Source: Pseudocercospora fijiensis CIRAD86
Lineage: Eukaryota; Ascomycota; Dothideomycetes; Mycosphaerellales; Mycosphaerellaceae
DNA length: 64,000 nt
Reading direction: 5' to 3'
Assembly: GCF_000340215.1 (NCBI RefSeq)
Contig: NW_006921538.1
Location: forward strand, 1,674,001-1,738,000
Part shown: piece by piece, positions 25,296-36,728 of the stretch
Position numbering within the stretch: the first letter of the stretch is position 1
Layout of the letters: each line of letters opens with the position of its first letter
Program-made: the position numbers and the translations under genes
Notes under the pieces: generated by a model
Database searches by the model: none
Seen by the model: only the letters and a program-made list of their open reading frames with translations
Told to the model about the DNA's origin: nothing

Positions 25296-26370
25296 TGTTA
25301 GTAACGGTATTACCGAGTTGTTATTAGTTAAAGAAGGAAATTAGAAGAAGGTAAAGTTAGCGCTAAGACGACTAGCGCCGCTATTGTTAACATTACTTGC
25401 TATTATCGCTACGCCTATAGATACAACCTTACCTATACTACGAGCCTAAGGCACCTTTAATTAAAACTTTAATTAAAACTTTAAGGCTAAGTTAAAATAT
25501 TAAGGCTTGAAAGGATTAAGTAGCTTAATAGACTAACTAACTAAGGGCAAAACTATAGAGCTAAGCTAGCCGGGGTCGATCTTGCGGATAATAGGTTACT
25601 CCTCGATCTATCTAACTCTTTAAGCGAGGCGAACCTCTACTACTATACTTATAATAGCCTTTACCTATAGAAACTAGAAGAACTAAGTTTTTTGAAAAGA
25701 TATAATTAGTTGACACTTGAAGGCTACTAAACCTAACTAATTAGGGCTAGTAAAACTACGATAGTAGATAATAGCCCTCGTAATAATAAGAACAACCCTC
25801 GGAACGGACAAACCCTCGGAAGCGGACATTGCTAGGTCTTTTAAAAGTAGACGCAAAGAACTCGATACGATATTACTTAGAACGGAGGTAGTACTGCAAT
25901 ACCTCGTACGTCTACCTATTATAGTAGGGAAGACGCGCTCGTATTATAATTAGTCGAAGGCCCTCAATTCTTATAGATATATATTACTTTATAGTTTATT
26001 ATATATAGAGATAGCGCAGTCGGAGTTAGACATTGTATTAGAAGGTGAGGTTTGATATAGTTACTTAATTAGGTAGTTAAGTGTTTAATTTAGCGCGGCT
26101 AAGCGGCTTATTAGACTTGCTAAGTTAGTAGCAATAGAGGTCGAGGTTAGAATATAGACAGGCTACGAGGGCGCGGCCTTTAGAAGGGAAGCGTATATTA
26201 GAGGCTATACGTAATTAGTATATAACTAGCTCGAGTGAAGCTAGGGTCTTAGTGCCTTAGGCAGGGCTTAGCGCTTGGCGTTAGGCTAACTAGCCTGCCT
26301 TCCTCCTTCTCCTCCTAGTTCTCTATCGAATACTACCTATACCTACTACTACCCTATCTACCTGCTAACA
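25296..26370 (+). repeat. 3' LTR of element A (approximate borders)
   Basis: About 1,075 bp beginning TGTTAGTAACGG and ending CTGCTAACA, which gives inverted TGTTAG/CTAACA tips. The same sequence recurs at 26388-27258, 33055-34174 and, in part, 34187-34576. All copies are followed by a similar short tail (cccttctta), so the true right border may lie about 15 bases further on. Confidence 0.75.
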
Positions 26371-26387
26371 TAACCCTTCTTATACTA

Positions 26388-27258
26388 TATTAGTAGCGGT
26401 ATTATAGAGTATGTCGCTAGTTAAAGCGTTGCTAGTCAAAGAAGGAAATTAAAAGTAAGGTAAAGTTAGCGCTAAGACGACTAGCGCCGCTATTATTAAT
26501 ATTACCTACTCGCTACTATTGCTAACCTTACTTATTATTACTACTACGCCTATAAAAACAACCTTACCTATACTACGCTAACTAAGTTAAAAGATTGAGC
26601 GACTAATAGACTAACTAATAGACTAACTAAGGGCAAAACTATAGAGCTAAGCTAGCCGGGGTCGATCTTACGGACAATAGGTTACTCCTCGATCTTTCCG
26701 ACCCTTTAAGTAAGGCGAACCTTAACTATTATACTTAAAATAGCCTTTACCTATAGAAACTAGACAAGCTGTGTTTTTTCTAAAAAGATAAGATAAGATT
26801 AACAATTAAAGGCTACTAAACCTAACTAATTAGGGCTAGTAAAACTACGATAGTAAATAATAGCTCTCGTAATAATAAGAACAACCCTCGGAAGCGGACA
26901 TTACTAGGTCTTTTAAGAGTAGACGCAAAGAACTCGATATAACATTACTTAGAACGGAGGCAGTGCTATAATACCTCGTACGCCTACCTATTATAGTAGG
27001 AAAGACGCGCTCGTATTATAATTAGTCGATAGTCCTTAATTCTTATAAATATATATTACTTTACATATTGTTATATATTAGGGCTAAAGAGGCTATACGT
27101 AATTAGTATGTAACTAGGCCGAGTAAAGCTAGGGTCTTGATGCCTTAGGCAGGGCTTGGCGCTTGGCGTTAGGCTAACTCTCCTGCCTTCCTCCCTCTCC
27201 TCCTAGTTCCTTATCGAATACTACTTATACCTACTACTACCCTATCTACCTGCTAATA
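26388..27258 (+). repeat. 5' LTR of element C (internally deleted)
   Basis: 871 bp, starting TATTAG (TGTTAG after RIP) and ending CTAATA. Compared with 25296-26370 it lacks the stretch corresponding to roughly 26010-26190. Otherwise it is collinear. Confidence 0.72.
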
Positions 27259-28890
27259 TACCCTTCTTATACAGTATTCGATCTACCCTTTAAGGGCAGC
27301 AGCTAGATAGTCCTTATTTTAAGCTTTTAGCGGTATAGCTACGAACAAGACTAATCTAACTATATTGCGCCTAAAGAACGGGACCTATACGTACTATTCT
27401 ATCGAAACAACCGTACTAATTATTAAGCAAGGCCTTCTACACGGCCTATTATACTAAGTTAAGCACACTAAGCCGATATCTACTAATTCCGCTATATCCG
27501 TATCTTAGGGGCTAATAATACATTATTAGTGTCGCCCCTTATAATAGCTAGTTTATTACGAAATAACAACCGTGCTGCCGCTAGCAGCGCTAGCAATAAC
27601 AACGCTAGTAGTACAGTTCCCGCTAAAGTGCCTGCTAAAGTGCCTCCTACTAAAGAGCCTACTAGAGAGCCTATTAAAGAAGAACCTATAATTCTAGGTA
27701 ATAATCTAGAATTGCCTATTAACGACATTCTTAACAACATTATCAATCGACGATATAGCTAGCTAGCCTTTAGCCCCCAACTAGTAAGGAGACTCTAAGA
27801 AGCTACCTAAAACAGGCTTACTGCCCTACGTTAAGAACGATAGCTAAAGGATAACCTCCTCGAAATTCGCCGCCTTTAGGAGGCCCTAACAACTAACACT
27901 AAGTCGACAGTAGGACCTTCCTTACTATTAGTCCTAGTCTAGAAGAAGGATGCTAAACTTAAGGACTGCACCGTATTTAATAGCTCTAGTCGAAAGCAAT
28001 ACAACGACTATATTCGTAACTGTAAGCTTAACTAACGAAACGCACTAAGGGCTCTCCTAAATAACTATTTACTAGTCGTCTATACTATATAGTACATTAA
28101 CGGGGACCTAAAACGCACCTAGGATGACTATTTTGACTCCCTTAATAACTAGACTGCTATTTAGTAGCAGACCTACAAAACTATTATACTAGACACCCTT
28201 AGAAACCCTATACTAAGGCAACAATACGCTTAGGACTAGTACCTTCGAGCTAAACAAAAGACTAATCAATCGGCTCGCTTATTTAAGGCCTATTTAAAGA
28301 CTCTCGAAAACGACCTCCCGACTAAAACTAATTCTATCTAGATCTCCGAAATACGCCCTAAATTAAGATAGGAATTAGTCCTTAAATTGGACCGCCGCCG
28401 TATGTTTGAATAGGCTAATCTTATACGTATTTAATTCATAGTCGAAGTCGAAACTACTAAACGAGCTATCTAGCTCTAGTAACGACTAGAATTAAGGATT
28501 CGACCTACTAGCAACCGTAGCAACCGTAGCCGCGGAGGAAACTAAGGTTCCTACTAAGACAATAATGCTAACAATAGGAATAGTAATAACGACCGTAGAA
28601 GAAGCCGTAGCCGGCGGCTATATAGAGGAGGCCGTAATAGGGGCCGTAGAAGGGGCTCGTATCCCTATAGTACTAATCGCTCGGCTAACAATAGCGGCAA
28701 TAGCTATAGCAATCCCCTAACTGGACTAAAGTGCTTCAATTGTAATAGCACTAGCTATCTACTAGGCTAATGCGACAAACCTAAGGACTAGGCCCGAATC
28801 GACCGTACTGCCGCCGAACACCGAAAGCACCTTTTAGTAGCTAACGCTACCCCTATAGGCCAACCTTCTTATTAGTCGAAAAAAGAGTAA
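27259..28890 (+). pseudogene. Leader and gag of element C
   Basis: After about 230 bases of leader, frame 1 is readable from about 27490. A clean 77-codon piece (27529-27762) is rich in Ala/Asn and then Pro/Thr/Lys/Glu repeats. The body matches the gag of element A, and a CCHC knuckle (KCFNCNSTSYLLG) starts at 28729. The Arg/Gly/Asn-rich spacer before it lies about 28510-28700. Confidence 0.75.
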
Positions 28891-31800
28891 GCGCCGCACT
28901 AACTGTTAGCCTTATGCGGCGTAAGACTATCGACATTGTGCTAGCTATTATACGTACCTGTCTCGTATCGGACACGTATAGGACTAACTATAAGACTAAG
29001 GTTACACTAGATCTAGGAAATTCAGTTAGTGCCCTTATTAGCTATCGCCTAGCTAAGTAATTAGACCTTCGACAACTGCCTAGGACTAACCTACTAACCC
29101 TTGCTTAGTTTAATAACGCTCGGCACTTAACCTATAGGGCCTACTATGTCTATATAGCCCTAAAGGACGACCTCGGCAATAAGCGCCTACTAAACTTTAC
29201 TACCTACGCGGTAGACATAGACAGCCTCCTATCTAACATTGTTATTAGTAACCCTATTCTTAAGTACTATGCTATAGTTATAGACTTAGGCAGTTAATAA
29301 TAGCGATTTAGAATCGCTAGGAAAGAGGACATTAAACACATTAATGTTAGCGAGTGCCCTAATAATATTAGGGTCCTATTTATTAGCAACCTAACCCTAG
29401 CCGATCCGACGGCCGACCTGCTCGGTAGTAATAACGATAAACCTATACCCCCTAATAATCCTAATTAGCTTACTCGTATACTAGAGCCTATCCGAGAGAC
29501 CTATATTAATATATTTAAACACTACCTAGCATCGACATTGCCTATATTCAAAGAGACGGATTATAAGATTAATATTATAGAGGGCAAAGAGGTCCCCTTT
29601 AGGCTACTCTATAACCTTAGTAAAAGGGAGCTTGCTATATTACGTAAGTATCTAGAGGAAAACCTAGCTAATAGCTGGATACGGTATAGTAACAGCCCTG
29701 CTAGCGCCCCTATCCTATTCGTACTAAAGAAGGATAGTAGCCTACGCCTATATATTAATTACCGCGGACTTAATGCTGTTACTATTAAAGACCGCTGTTT
29801 ACTTCCGCTTATTAATAAGACTCTCGATCGCCTTTCTAGTGCCTACTACTATACTATATTAGATATTAAGGACGCCTATTACCGCATCCGTATTTGCAAG
29901 GGCGATGAATAGAAGACAGCCTTTCGTACTCGCTATAGCTATTTTAAGTACTTAGTTATGCCATTTAGGCTAGCTAATGCCCCTGCTATATTCTAGTCCT
30001 ATATTAATCGGGCCCTATTAGGCCTATTAGATTACCTCTATATAGTTTACCTAGATAACATCCTAGTTTATATATACTCTCCGGACATTGCGGAATACTA
30101 GGCTGCAGTCCGTAAGGTACTCGATCGCCTAAGGGCCTATAGCTTGTATTGCAAGCCTTCTAAATGCACCTTTGCTGCTAAAGAGGTGTCATTCCTCGGC
30201 TTCCTCGTATTAACTAAGGGTATTAAGGCTAATCCTAATCGGATTAAAACCATTACTAAATAGCCTATTCCTACGTCAATTAAGGAGCTATAGTCGTTCC
30301 TCGGTTTTGCTAACTTCTATCGCCGATTTATTAAGGGCTATTCGAGGCATGTAATGCTACTAACTAAGCTTACTAAAACTAAGGCCAACCTAACTAGAGA
30401 GTTCAAATAGACTAATAGAGTACAAGCCGCTTTTAACGGTTTGAAGAAGCGCTTTACTAAAGTCCCCTTGTTGTACTATTTTGTACTAAGTAAACAGATC
30501 CGTATTAAGACTAACGCTTTACAGTTTGCTATATTAGCTATTATGTTACAATAGGCTAATAACAATTACTAGCATCCGATTGCCTTCTTCTCGAGGAAGA
30601 TAATTAATGCTAAGCGTCGCTACGAGACCTACGAGTAAGAGCTCCTAGCTATTATCGAGGCCTTTAAGCACTAGAGGCACTACCTCGATAGGGCTTAATA
30701 TACAATACAGGTCTACATAGACTATAACAACCTCCGTAGCATTACTAAGGTTACTAGGGTTATAGGTCGACAGGCTAGATAGGCCGTCTACCTCGCTAGG
30801 TTTGATTTTAATGTATTATACCGGCTAGGCGTAAGTAACCCTGCCGATAGCCTATCGAGGCGACCTAATTACGATAGCGAGACCTAATACATTAATTCTT
30901 TGTTTCTAACCCTGCAGTATAAGATTGCTATAGCCTGTGTTGTTAATAAGTACGCGTAGGATAAGCGGCTTACCGGACTCCGCGACGGCTTAAAGCATAT
31001 TAATGCTCTTACTATATTAATAGTGCGTATTAAGGCAAGAGCTAAGGACACAGATAGGAGAAGTTATAATAACTCCCTAGTCGATATCGCTATATACAGT
31101 AACAGCGATTAAAGCACTAATGCAGTTAATCCGGCTACTAGTGCTATTAGATATATATAATGCGTACCTCGTTTAATAGCGAGGGTGCTACTAAATGACC
31201 TTACAAACAGGGATAGTCAATCGTTTATAGATGAGCTATTACGTACTTAGTAGAGGGACGCCTTTGCTACTAAACGTATCGACAAGCTTGTAAGTAGGCG
31301 AACGACTCGATCTAGTAAGAGTAACTAGTCGATCGATAACAAAGGTTATTTGAAGTTTAAGGGCAGATACTATGTCCCCGCTAAACATTCGATCTAATAA
31401 GAACTTCTTAAGCGATACTATAATAGTAAGCTTGCCGGTTACTATAGTATAGAGAGGTCGTACGAGCTACTATCGCATACATACTACTAGCTAAATAGTA
31501 AGCGGGATATAAAGGACTACGTAAACACGTGCGCCGTATATTAACGTGTTAAGGCACTAAAGTATTAGCCTTTTAGCGAGTTGTCCTTATTGCTAATCCC
31601 TTACAAGCTATTTATAGAGCTTATAATAGATTTTGTTACAGGTCTTCCCTCTACTAAGCGAAGAGGAAGTAAAGACATCTTTAATACTATCCTGGTCGTT
31701 ATAGACCGGTTTACTAAGGGCGCTCGATATATCCCGGCGCGGAAAGATTGAACTGCTATTAATATAGTAGAACATATCCCGGCGCGGAAAGATTGAACTG

Positions 31801-32816
31801 CTACCAATATAGTAGAAGCGCTATAGAACAATATCTTCTATACCTATTAGGGGACCCCTAAAGGGATAGTCTCTAACCGAGGCTCGATATTCACATCTTA
31901 CTACTAGAGCAAGACTTGCCTACAGCCGAGACTTAAGCATCGCCTGTCTATAGCATTCTATCTACAAATAGACAGCTAAACCGAAAGGCAGAATGCTACG
32001 CTATAGCAGTACCTGCGTAGCTATATCAATAAGAACCCTAATAACTAGGTCAATCTCCTATAGCCTATAGAATTCGTGTATAATAATAGTATATACTTAT
32101 CTACTAAGGTTTTACTATATATAGCTATAATAGGCTAGAACGCCGCCTTACTATAAGACCTATTTACCTCGCTCGAGGCCGAGCGTAAGGAAAGGGAAGC
32201 GCGTTAAGTACTAACACCTAAGACGCTAGCGGCTATTAAGAGGGTTCAAAAGATGCGAGAAATTCACGCTATAATAGCTAATAAACCAGCAAAGGCCTAG
32301 GCCTATTAGAAGGCCTACTATAACAAACACTATACGCTAATAACCTTCAAACAAGGCGATATAGTTATGCTTAGTACGAAGAACCTCCGCATCCGCAAAC
32401 ACCTATTACCTAATAGCAAAACACGCCCTAAACTGGCACTAAGGTACATTAGTCTATTCCGCATTCGAGAAGTTAAGGGCTCCTCCGTATAGGCCTATTA
32501 GTTGTAGCTTCCTCCTTATTATACTATCTATAATACCTTCTATATATCTCTCCTTAAGCTATATTACCTACGCGAGGGGGATGAAGCCCCTACTAAACAC
32601 GAAGACATACTAGCGGATAGTAAAGAGCTGTAGTCTATAGAACGTATCCTAGATTATCGGACTAGGCGAGGCAAGAAGGAGTACCTCCTAAGATAGTAAG
32701 GCTATTTACCTAAATAGGACTCGTAGGAGGCCGAAGACTCGTTTAAGGATATAACTAAGTTGTTAGATAAGTATTAGACTAGTATAAAGAACAAGAAGAA
32801 AGCTAAGGGCCTATAA
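28891..32816 (+). pseudogene. pol of element C (protease to chromodomain)
   Basis: Frame 3 carries a retropepsin-like segment (about 29005-29060), reverse transcriptase (clean piece 29538-29912; YxDD box as YLDN near 30046), RNase H (about 30520-30900), integrase (about 31380-32130) and a chromodomain-like end (about 32620-32770). The final TAA is at 32814-32816. A 45-bp in-frame duplication lies in the integrase (see 31729-31818). RIP stops abound. Confidence 0.85.
31729..31818 (+). repeat. 45-bp in-frame tandem duplication in integrase of element C
   Basis: The block beginning ATATCCCGGCGCGGAAAG occurs at 31729 and again at 31774, one 45-bp period. Element A has a single copy at the corresponding place (about 23960-24000). 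The two units differ by few bases, so the duplication is recent relative to the element. Confidence 0.85.
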
Positions 32817-33054
32817 TGTCGCCTAGGAATAATGCTACCCCCGGGGTACTATTAGCTAACTAATTAGAGGCCGGCAAACTAGGACAATAAGACTATACTA
32901 GGCGCGCTACGACGCGTCTATTAATTAATCGCATACTCTTTTAAGGACTCTACCTCTTTACTAACGCGCCCTATAGGTCCCCCTCTTATTCCCTTATTCT
33001 ATCGGGGCCTCGAGGCCTAGGCAATCGGCGAAGACAGCGCGGCCGACGCGGCTA

Positions 33055-34174
33055 TATTAGTAACGGTATTGCGGAGTATATTATTAGTTGAAAAAGGAGA
33101 TTAGAAGCGAGGTAAAGTTAGCGCAAAGACGACTAGCGCCGCTATTATTAACATTACTTGCTATTGTTACTGCATCTACTAAGACAACCTTACCTATACT
33201 ACGAGCCTAAGGCACCTTTAATTAAAACTTTAATTAAAACTTTAAGCCGCCTAAAAGATTAAGCCTATTAAGGGGTTAATTAAAACTTTGAGGCTAAGTT
33301 AAAGCTTTAAGCTACTTAAAAGATTAAGTAGACTAATAGACTAACTAACTAAAGGCAAAAACTATAGAGCTAAGCTAGCCGGGGTCGATCTTGCGGACAA
33401 TAGGTTACTCCTCGATCTATCTAACCCTTTAAGCGAGGCGAACCTCTACTACTATACTTATAATAGCCTTTACTTATAGAAACTAGACGAGCTATGTTTT
33501 TTAAAAAGATAAGATAAGATTAACACTTAAAGGCTACTAAACCTAGCTAATTAGGGCTAGCGAAACTACGAACAATAAGAACAATAACCCTCGGAAACGG
33601 ACAAACCCTCGGAAGCGGACATTGCTAGGTCTTTTAAGAGTAGACGCAAAGAACTCGATACGACATTACTTAGAACGGAGGCAGTGCTACAATACCTCGT
33701 ACGTCTACCTATTATAGTAGGGAAGACGCGCTCGTATTATAATTAGTCGAAGGCCTTCAATTCTTATAGATACATATTACTTTATAGTTTATTATATATA
33801 GAGATAGCGCAGTTAGAGTTGTACATTGTATTGTTAGAGGTAAGGTTTAATATAGTTATATAATTAGGTAGTTAAGTGTTCAATTTAGCGCGGGCTAAGT
33901 AGCTTATTAGACCTGCTAAGTTAGTAGCAATAGAGGTTAAGACTAGGACAAAGACCGGCTACGAGGGCGCGGCCTTTAGAAGGGAAGCGTATATTAGGGC
34001 TAAAGAGGCTACACGTAATTGGCATATAACTAGGCCGAGTAAAGCTAGGGTCTTAATGCCTTAGGCAGGGCTTGGCGCTTGGCGTTAGGCCAACTCTCCT
34101 GCCTTCCTCCCTCTCCTCCTAGTTCCTTATCGAATACTACTTATACCTACTACTACCCTATCTACCTACTAACA
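33055..34174 (+). repeat. 3' LTR of element C
   Basis: About 1,120 bp, starting TATTAGTAACGG and ending CTAACA. It is collinear with 25296-26370. The segment 32817-33054 before it is non-coding. Confidence 0.75.
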
Positions 34175-34186
34175 TACCCTTCTTAC

Positions 34187-34576
34187 ATTATATATAGGAA
34201 TAGCGCAGTTAGAGTTAGACATTGTATTAGAAGGTAAGGTTTAATATAGTTATATAATTAGGTAGTTAAGTGTTTAATTTAGCGCGGGCTAAGTAGCTTA
34301 TTAGACTTACTAAGTTAGTAGTAATAGGGGTCGAGATTAATTATTAGAATATAGATAGGCTACGAGGGCGCGGCCTTTAGAAGGGAAGCGTATATTAGGA
34401 CTAAAGAGGTTATACGTAATTAGCATGTAACCGGACTCGAGTGAAGCTAGGGTCTTAATGCCTTAGGCAGGGCTTAGCGCTTAGTAATAGGCTAACTTGC
34501 CTGCCTTCCTCCCTCTCCTCCTAGCTCCTTATCGAATACTACCTATACCTACTACTACCCTATCTACCTACTAATA
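34187..34576 (+). repeat. Partial LTR of the A/C family
   Basis: About 390 bp repeat the last third of the neighbouring LTR (compare 33790-34174), from the sequence around atagcgcagttagagtt to ctaata. It starts only 12 bases after the 3' LTR of element C. Confidence 0.75.
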
Positions 34577-35604
34577 TAACCCCTATTACATATAAGAAGA
34601 TAAAACGTATATAATACTTAGAGCTAGATAGTATAGTAGTGTATCTCTATATAGTAGTTACGAATATAGATAAAACCTATAGTAAGGGGCTCTATATAAT
34701 ATATTAGGCCTTACCTAATACTAATTGATTCCTCTACCTAGTTAGTATAGTATAGGACTATGCCCGTAATATACTAGCCTACTAGGTACTTCTACTAAGA
34801 AGGGGTTATCTTTTAGTATTATCTATAACGTAGAAATAGGTAAAGCTAATACCGCTATATAGGCTACTAGTAATAACGATAATAAGAAACCTAATAAGAA
34901 TAGAGGAAATAGCCGTTATAATAGTAGAAGCCGTATACTAAAGTTATATACTAAGATTACTAGTATTAGTAAGAAGAAGGTATATAAGAGCCGTAGTAAT
35001 TTATAGACCTCCTCGGGGGTTTTCCGTAGTCTAGATTATATAACGATATCCTTTAGGGTATACGGGGTATAAAATAAGACTCTCTTATATATAGTATAGA
35101 TTTAAACTAATTTTTTATTATTTTAATAAAGTACTATATAAGAAGTTGAAAAGATTAATTTTCGTTTTGTTTTTATATAAAGAAGTATTAGCTACCTTGC
35201 CTAAAATAGAAGGAATACCCCTCTTATTTAAGCTAAGGGGATAGATAACGCGTTAGCTTAGTTATATAATAATTATATAACTTCTTAGTAGATAAAGGAT
35301 TTTTATATTTTAGACTATAGAATAGATAGAATAGAGGCGATTAACGAAGCTATTTTAAACCGCCGGCAAGGTAGTATTACGTAAGTAATTTACTACGCTA
35401 TACGTAATAGAAGGTCGTAGAATATAGAAGCTATACGTAGTTAGTAAATAGGGAAAGGAAGATCTCGCGCGTTATACTTAGACTATTACTATATATACCT
35501 TTATATTCGGATTTCTAGTAATTTTTACTAGAAAGTTATAAGTAAGGCGCTCTTTAGAGTTTCTATCGCAAACTAGTCTAAAGATCGCAATATAAGGACC
35601 GATA
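34577..35604. other. Strongly RIP-mutated relic of unknown origin
   Basis: Very TA-rich DNA without a usable ORF. Between about 34880 and 35040 one frame reads a basic Asn/Arg/Ser/Lys-rich stretch followed by spaced Tyr/Ser codons. This could be a decayed gag with a zinc knuckle, but I cannot assign it to a family. Nothing else is recognisable. Confidence 0.4.
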
Positions 35605-35979
35605 GTATAGTCTATAATTAATCCGGGATTGCAATCTAGATTAGCTTAGTAATTCAATCTAATCTAATCTAGCTTATTTCTACTAACTAAGCAATCTAAT
35701 TTAATCTAATCTAGCCTCTTTCTAAAGTAATCTAATTTAATCTAGCCCTTTATAAAGCAATCTAATTCAATTCCCCCCCTAGAAGGGGCTAAAGGGCTAA
35801 ATTAGGTAGGCTTAGCATTTTAATATAATCTAATCTCGCCTAGTCCTACTAATTTAGCAATCTAATCTAATCCAATCTAGCCCCTATTAAAGCAATCCAA
35901 TTCAATCTAATCTAGGGGTCCTAGCAATCCAATTCAATTTAGGGGAGTCTAGATTGATTGGATTGATTATAGACTACAC
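35605..35979. mobile_element. MITE-like element, 375 bp, with terminal inverted repeats
   Basis: The left end 35605-35624 (gtatagtctataattaatcc) and the reverse complement of 35960-35979 are identical except for two changes of TG/TA and CA/TA type. Flanks 35593-35604 and 35980-35991 (taaggaccg, then A or G, then ta) form a direct repeat, consistent with a target duplication of about 11-12 bp. The interior is a degenerate run of short aatctaat/aatctag units with no ORF. It lies exactly at the border of the RIP block. Confidence 0.7.
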
Positions 35980-35991
35980 TAAGGACCGGTA

Positions 35992-36728
35992 ACCGCACAT
36001 ACTTTTACTTTTATACTGTCTACGCATTCACCCCTTTTTTATGCGTCGTTACAGCAGGTGCGGTATACAAATCCTCTGAGACAAGATTTCAGAGAACGCT
36101 TCTCTAGCTTTTCGAGCCTGTCTTGCGCCTGAGTTACTACTACTAGAATTCAATGAGCAGTGTTATTACTAGGTAGGCCTGTCGAAACCTTGTAGCAACT
36201 CACAATCTACCTCTTAGCAACTATGTGTTCCCTCGGTTCTTGAAAGAGGGGTTGGAAGCAGACCCAAGGTCTAGGGTGTAATATTGTTAGCCGGGAGTTG
36301 ATCTGCGTACCTTGCATAGCTTGAGCATGACTCTTCTTCGGGACTTCGTGGTTGGTATTCTAGCTTCAGTCATTATTGAAGCATAACGAAAGCGTTGTCG
36401 TGGATGTCGCCAAGGTGAGCCATCTGCCTTCGTTCACTTCCATTTGCACCGTTGAGCTTTCCCGCTGCCGTATGAAATACTATCGATAAGGCTTTAGCTT
36501 CAGCAATATTTTCGACCTGCAGAAATATGAGCGTTGAGTGCCCCGCTCTTTTGAGGAAGAGAATGAATCTTAGAAAGAACAAGCAATACTTGCGAAGTGG
36601 CGATCCCAAGAGTCTTTTGATCTGGTCTCATGGGGTTTACTTAAGACCTGGATCCTGCTGGCTTAAAGATTGCTGAGCCATGTCAATGAGCCCTTTCATC
36701 GGGTTCTTACTATGTGTTTGGTATATGC
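35992..36728. other. Intergenic DNA at the end of the RIP block, 3' flank of the ZW10-like gene
   Basis: CA and TG are at normal frequency from about 35992 onward. A minus-strand frame at 36373-36609 has no recognisable features and may be 3' untranslated sequence. No RNA gene seen. Confidence 0.5.

Larger units (their letters stand above)
1..26370 (+). mobile_element. Element A: RIP-mutated Ty3/Gypsy chromovirus, 5' end outside the window, interrupted by element B
   Basis: This is a Ty3/Gypsy LTR retrotransposon that enters the window inside gag. It is split at 2313/2314 by element B and resumes at 22333. Reading in order, one finds a gag with a CCHC zinc knuckle, a retropepsin-like stretch, reverse transcriptase, RNase H, integrase and a terminal chromodomain, followed by non-coding sequence and a 3' LTR ending about 26370. 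Element C (26388-34174) is a second copy of the same family and supplies the uninterrupted alignment across the insertion point. Stops are overwhelmingly TAG or TAA where Trp or Gln codons are expected, which is the RIP pattern. The element is certainly inactive. Its 5' LTR is not in the window. Confidence 0.9.
26388..34174 (+). mobile_element. Element C: second copy of the element A chromovirus family, both LTRs present
   Basis: The element is framed by LTR-like repeats at 26388-27258 and 33055-34174, with gag in frame 1 and pol in frame 3, exactly as in element A. The left LTR is about 200-250 bp shorter than the others because a block near its 3' third is missing. The coding part is uninterrupted by other insertions but full of RIP stops. 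It follows element A in the same orientation with only 17 bases between the two LTRs. No clean target duplication could be defined. Confidence 0.85.

Noticed and set aside
27492..27746. Minus-strand 84-codon hydrophobic frame
   Set aside because: It is antisense to the Ala/Asn/Pro-rich gag of element C and its Gly/Leu/Val content is explained by reading that repeat backwards.
35620..35960. CTAAT-type repeats taken as telomere or subtelomere
   Set aside because: They are not TTAGGG units, lie between inverted repeats of a MITE-like element, and are followed by ordinary genes.
36373..36609. 78-codon minus-strand frame downstream of the ZW10-like gene
   Set aside because: No family, no signal, and a position expected for 3' untranslated sequence.
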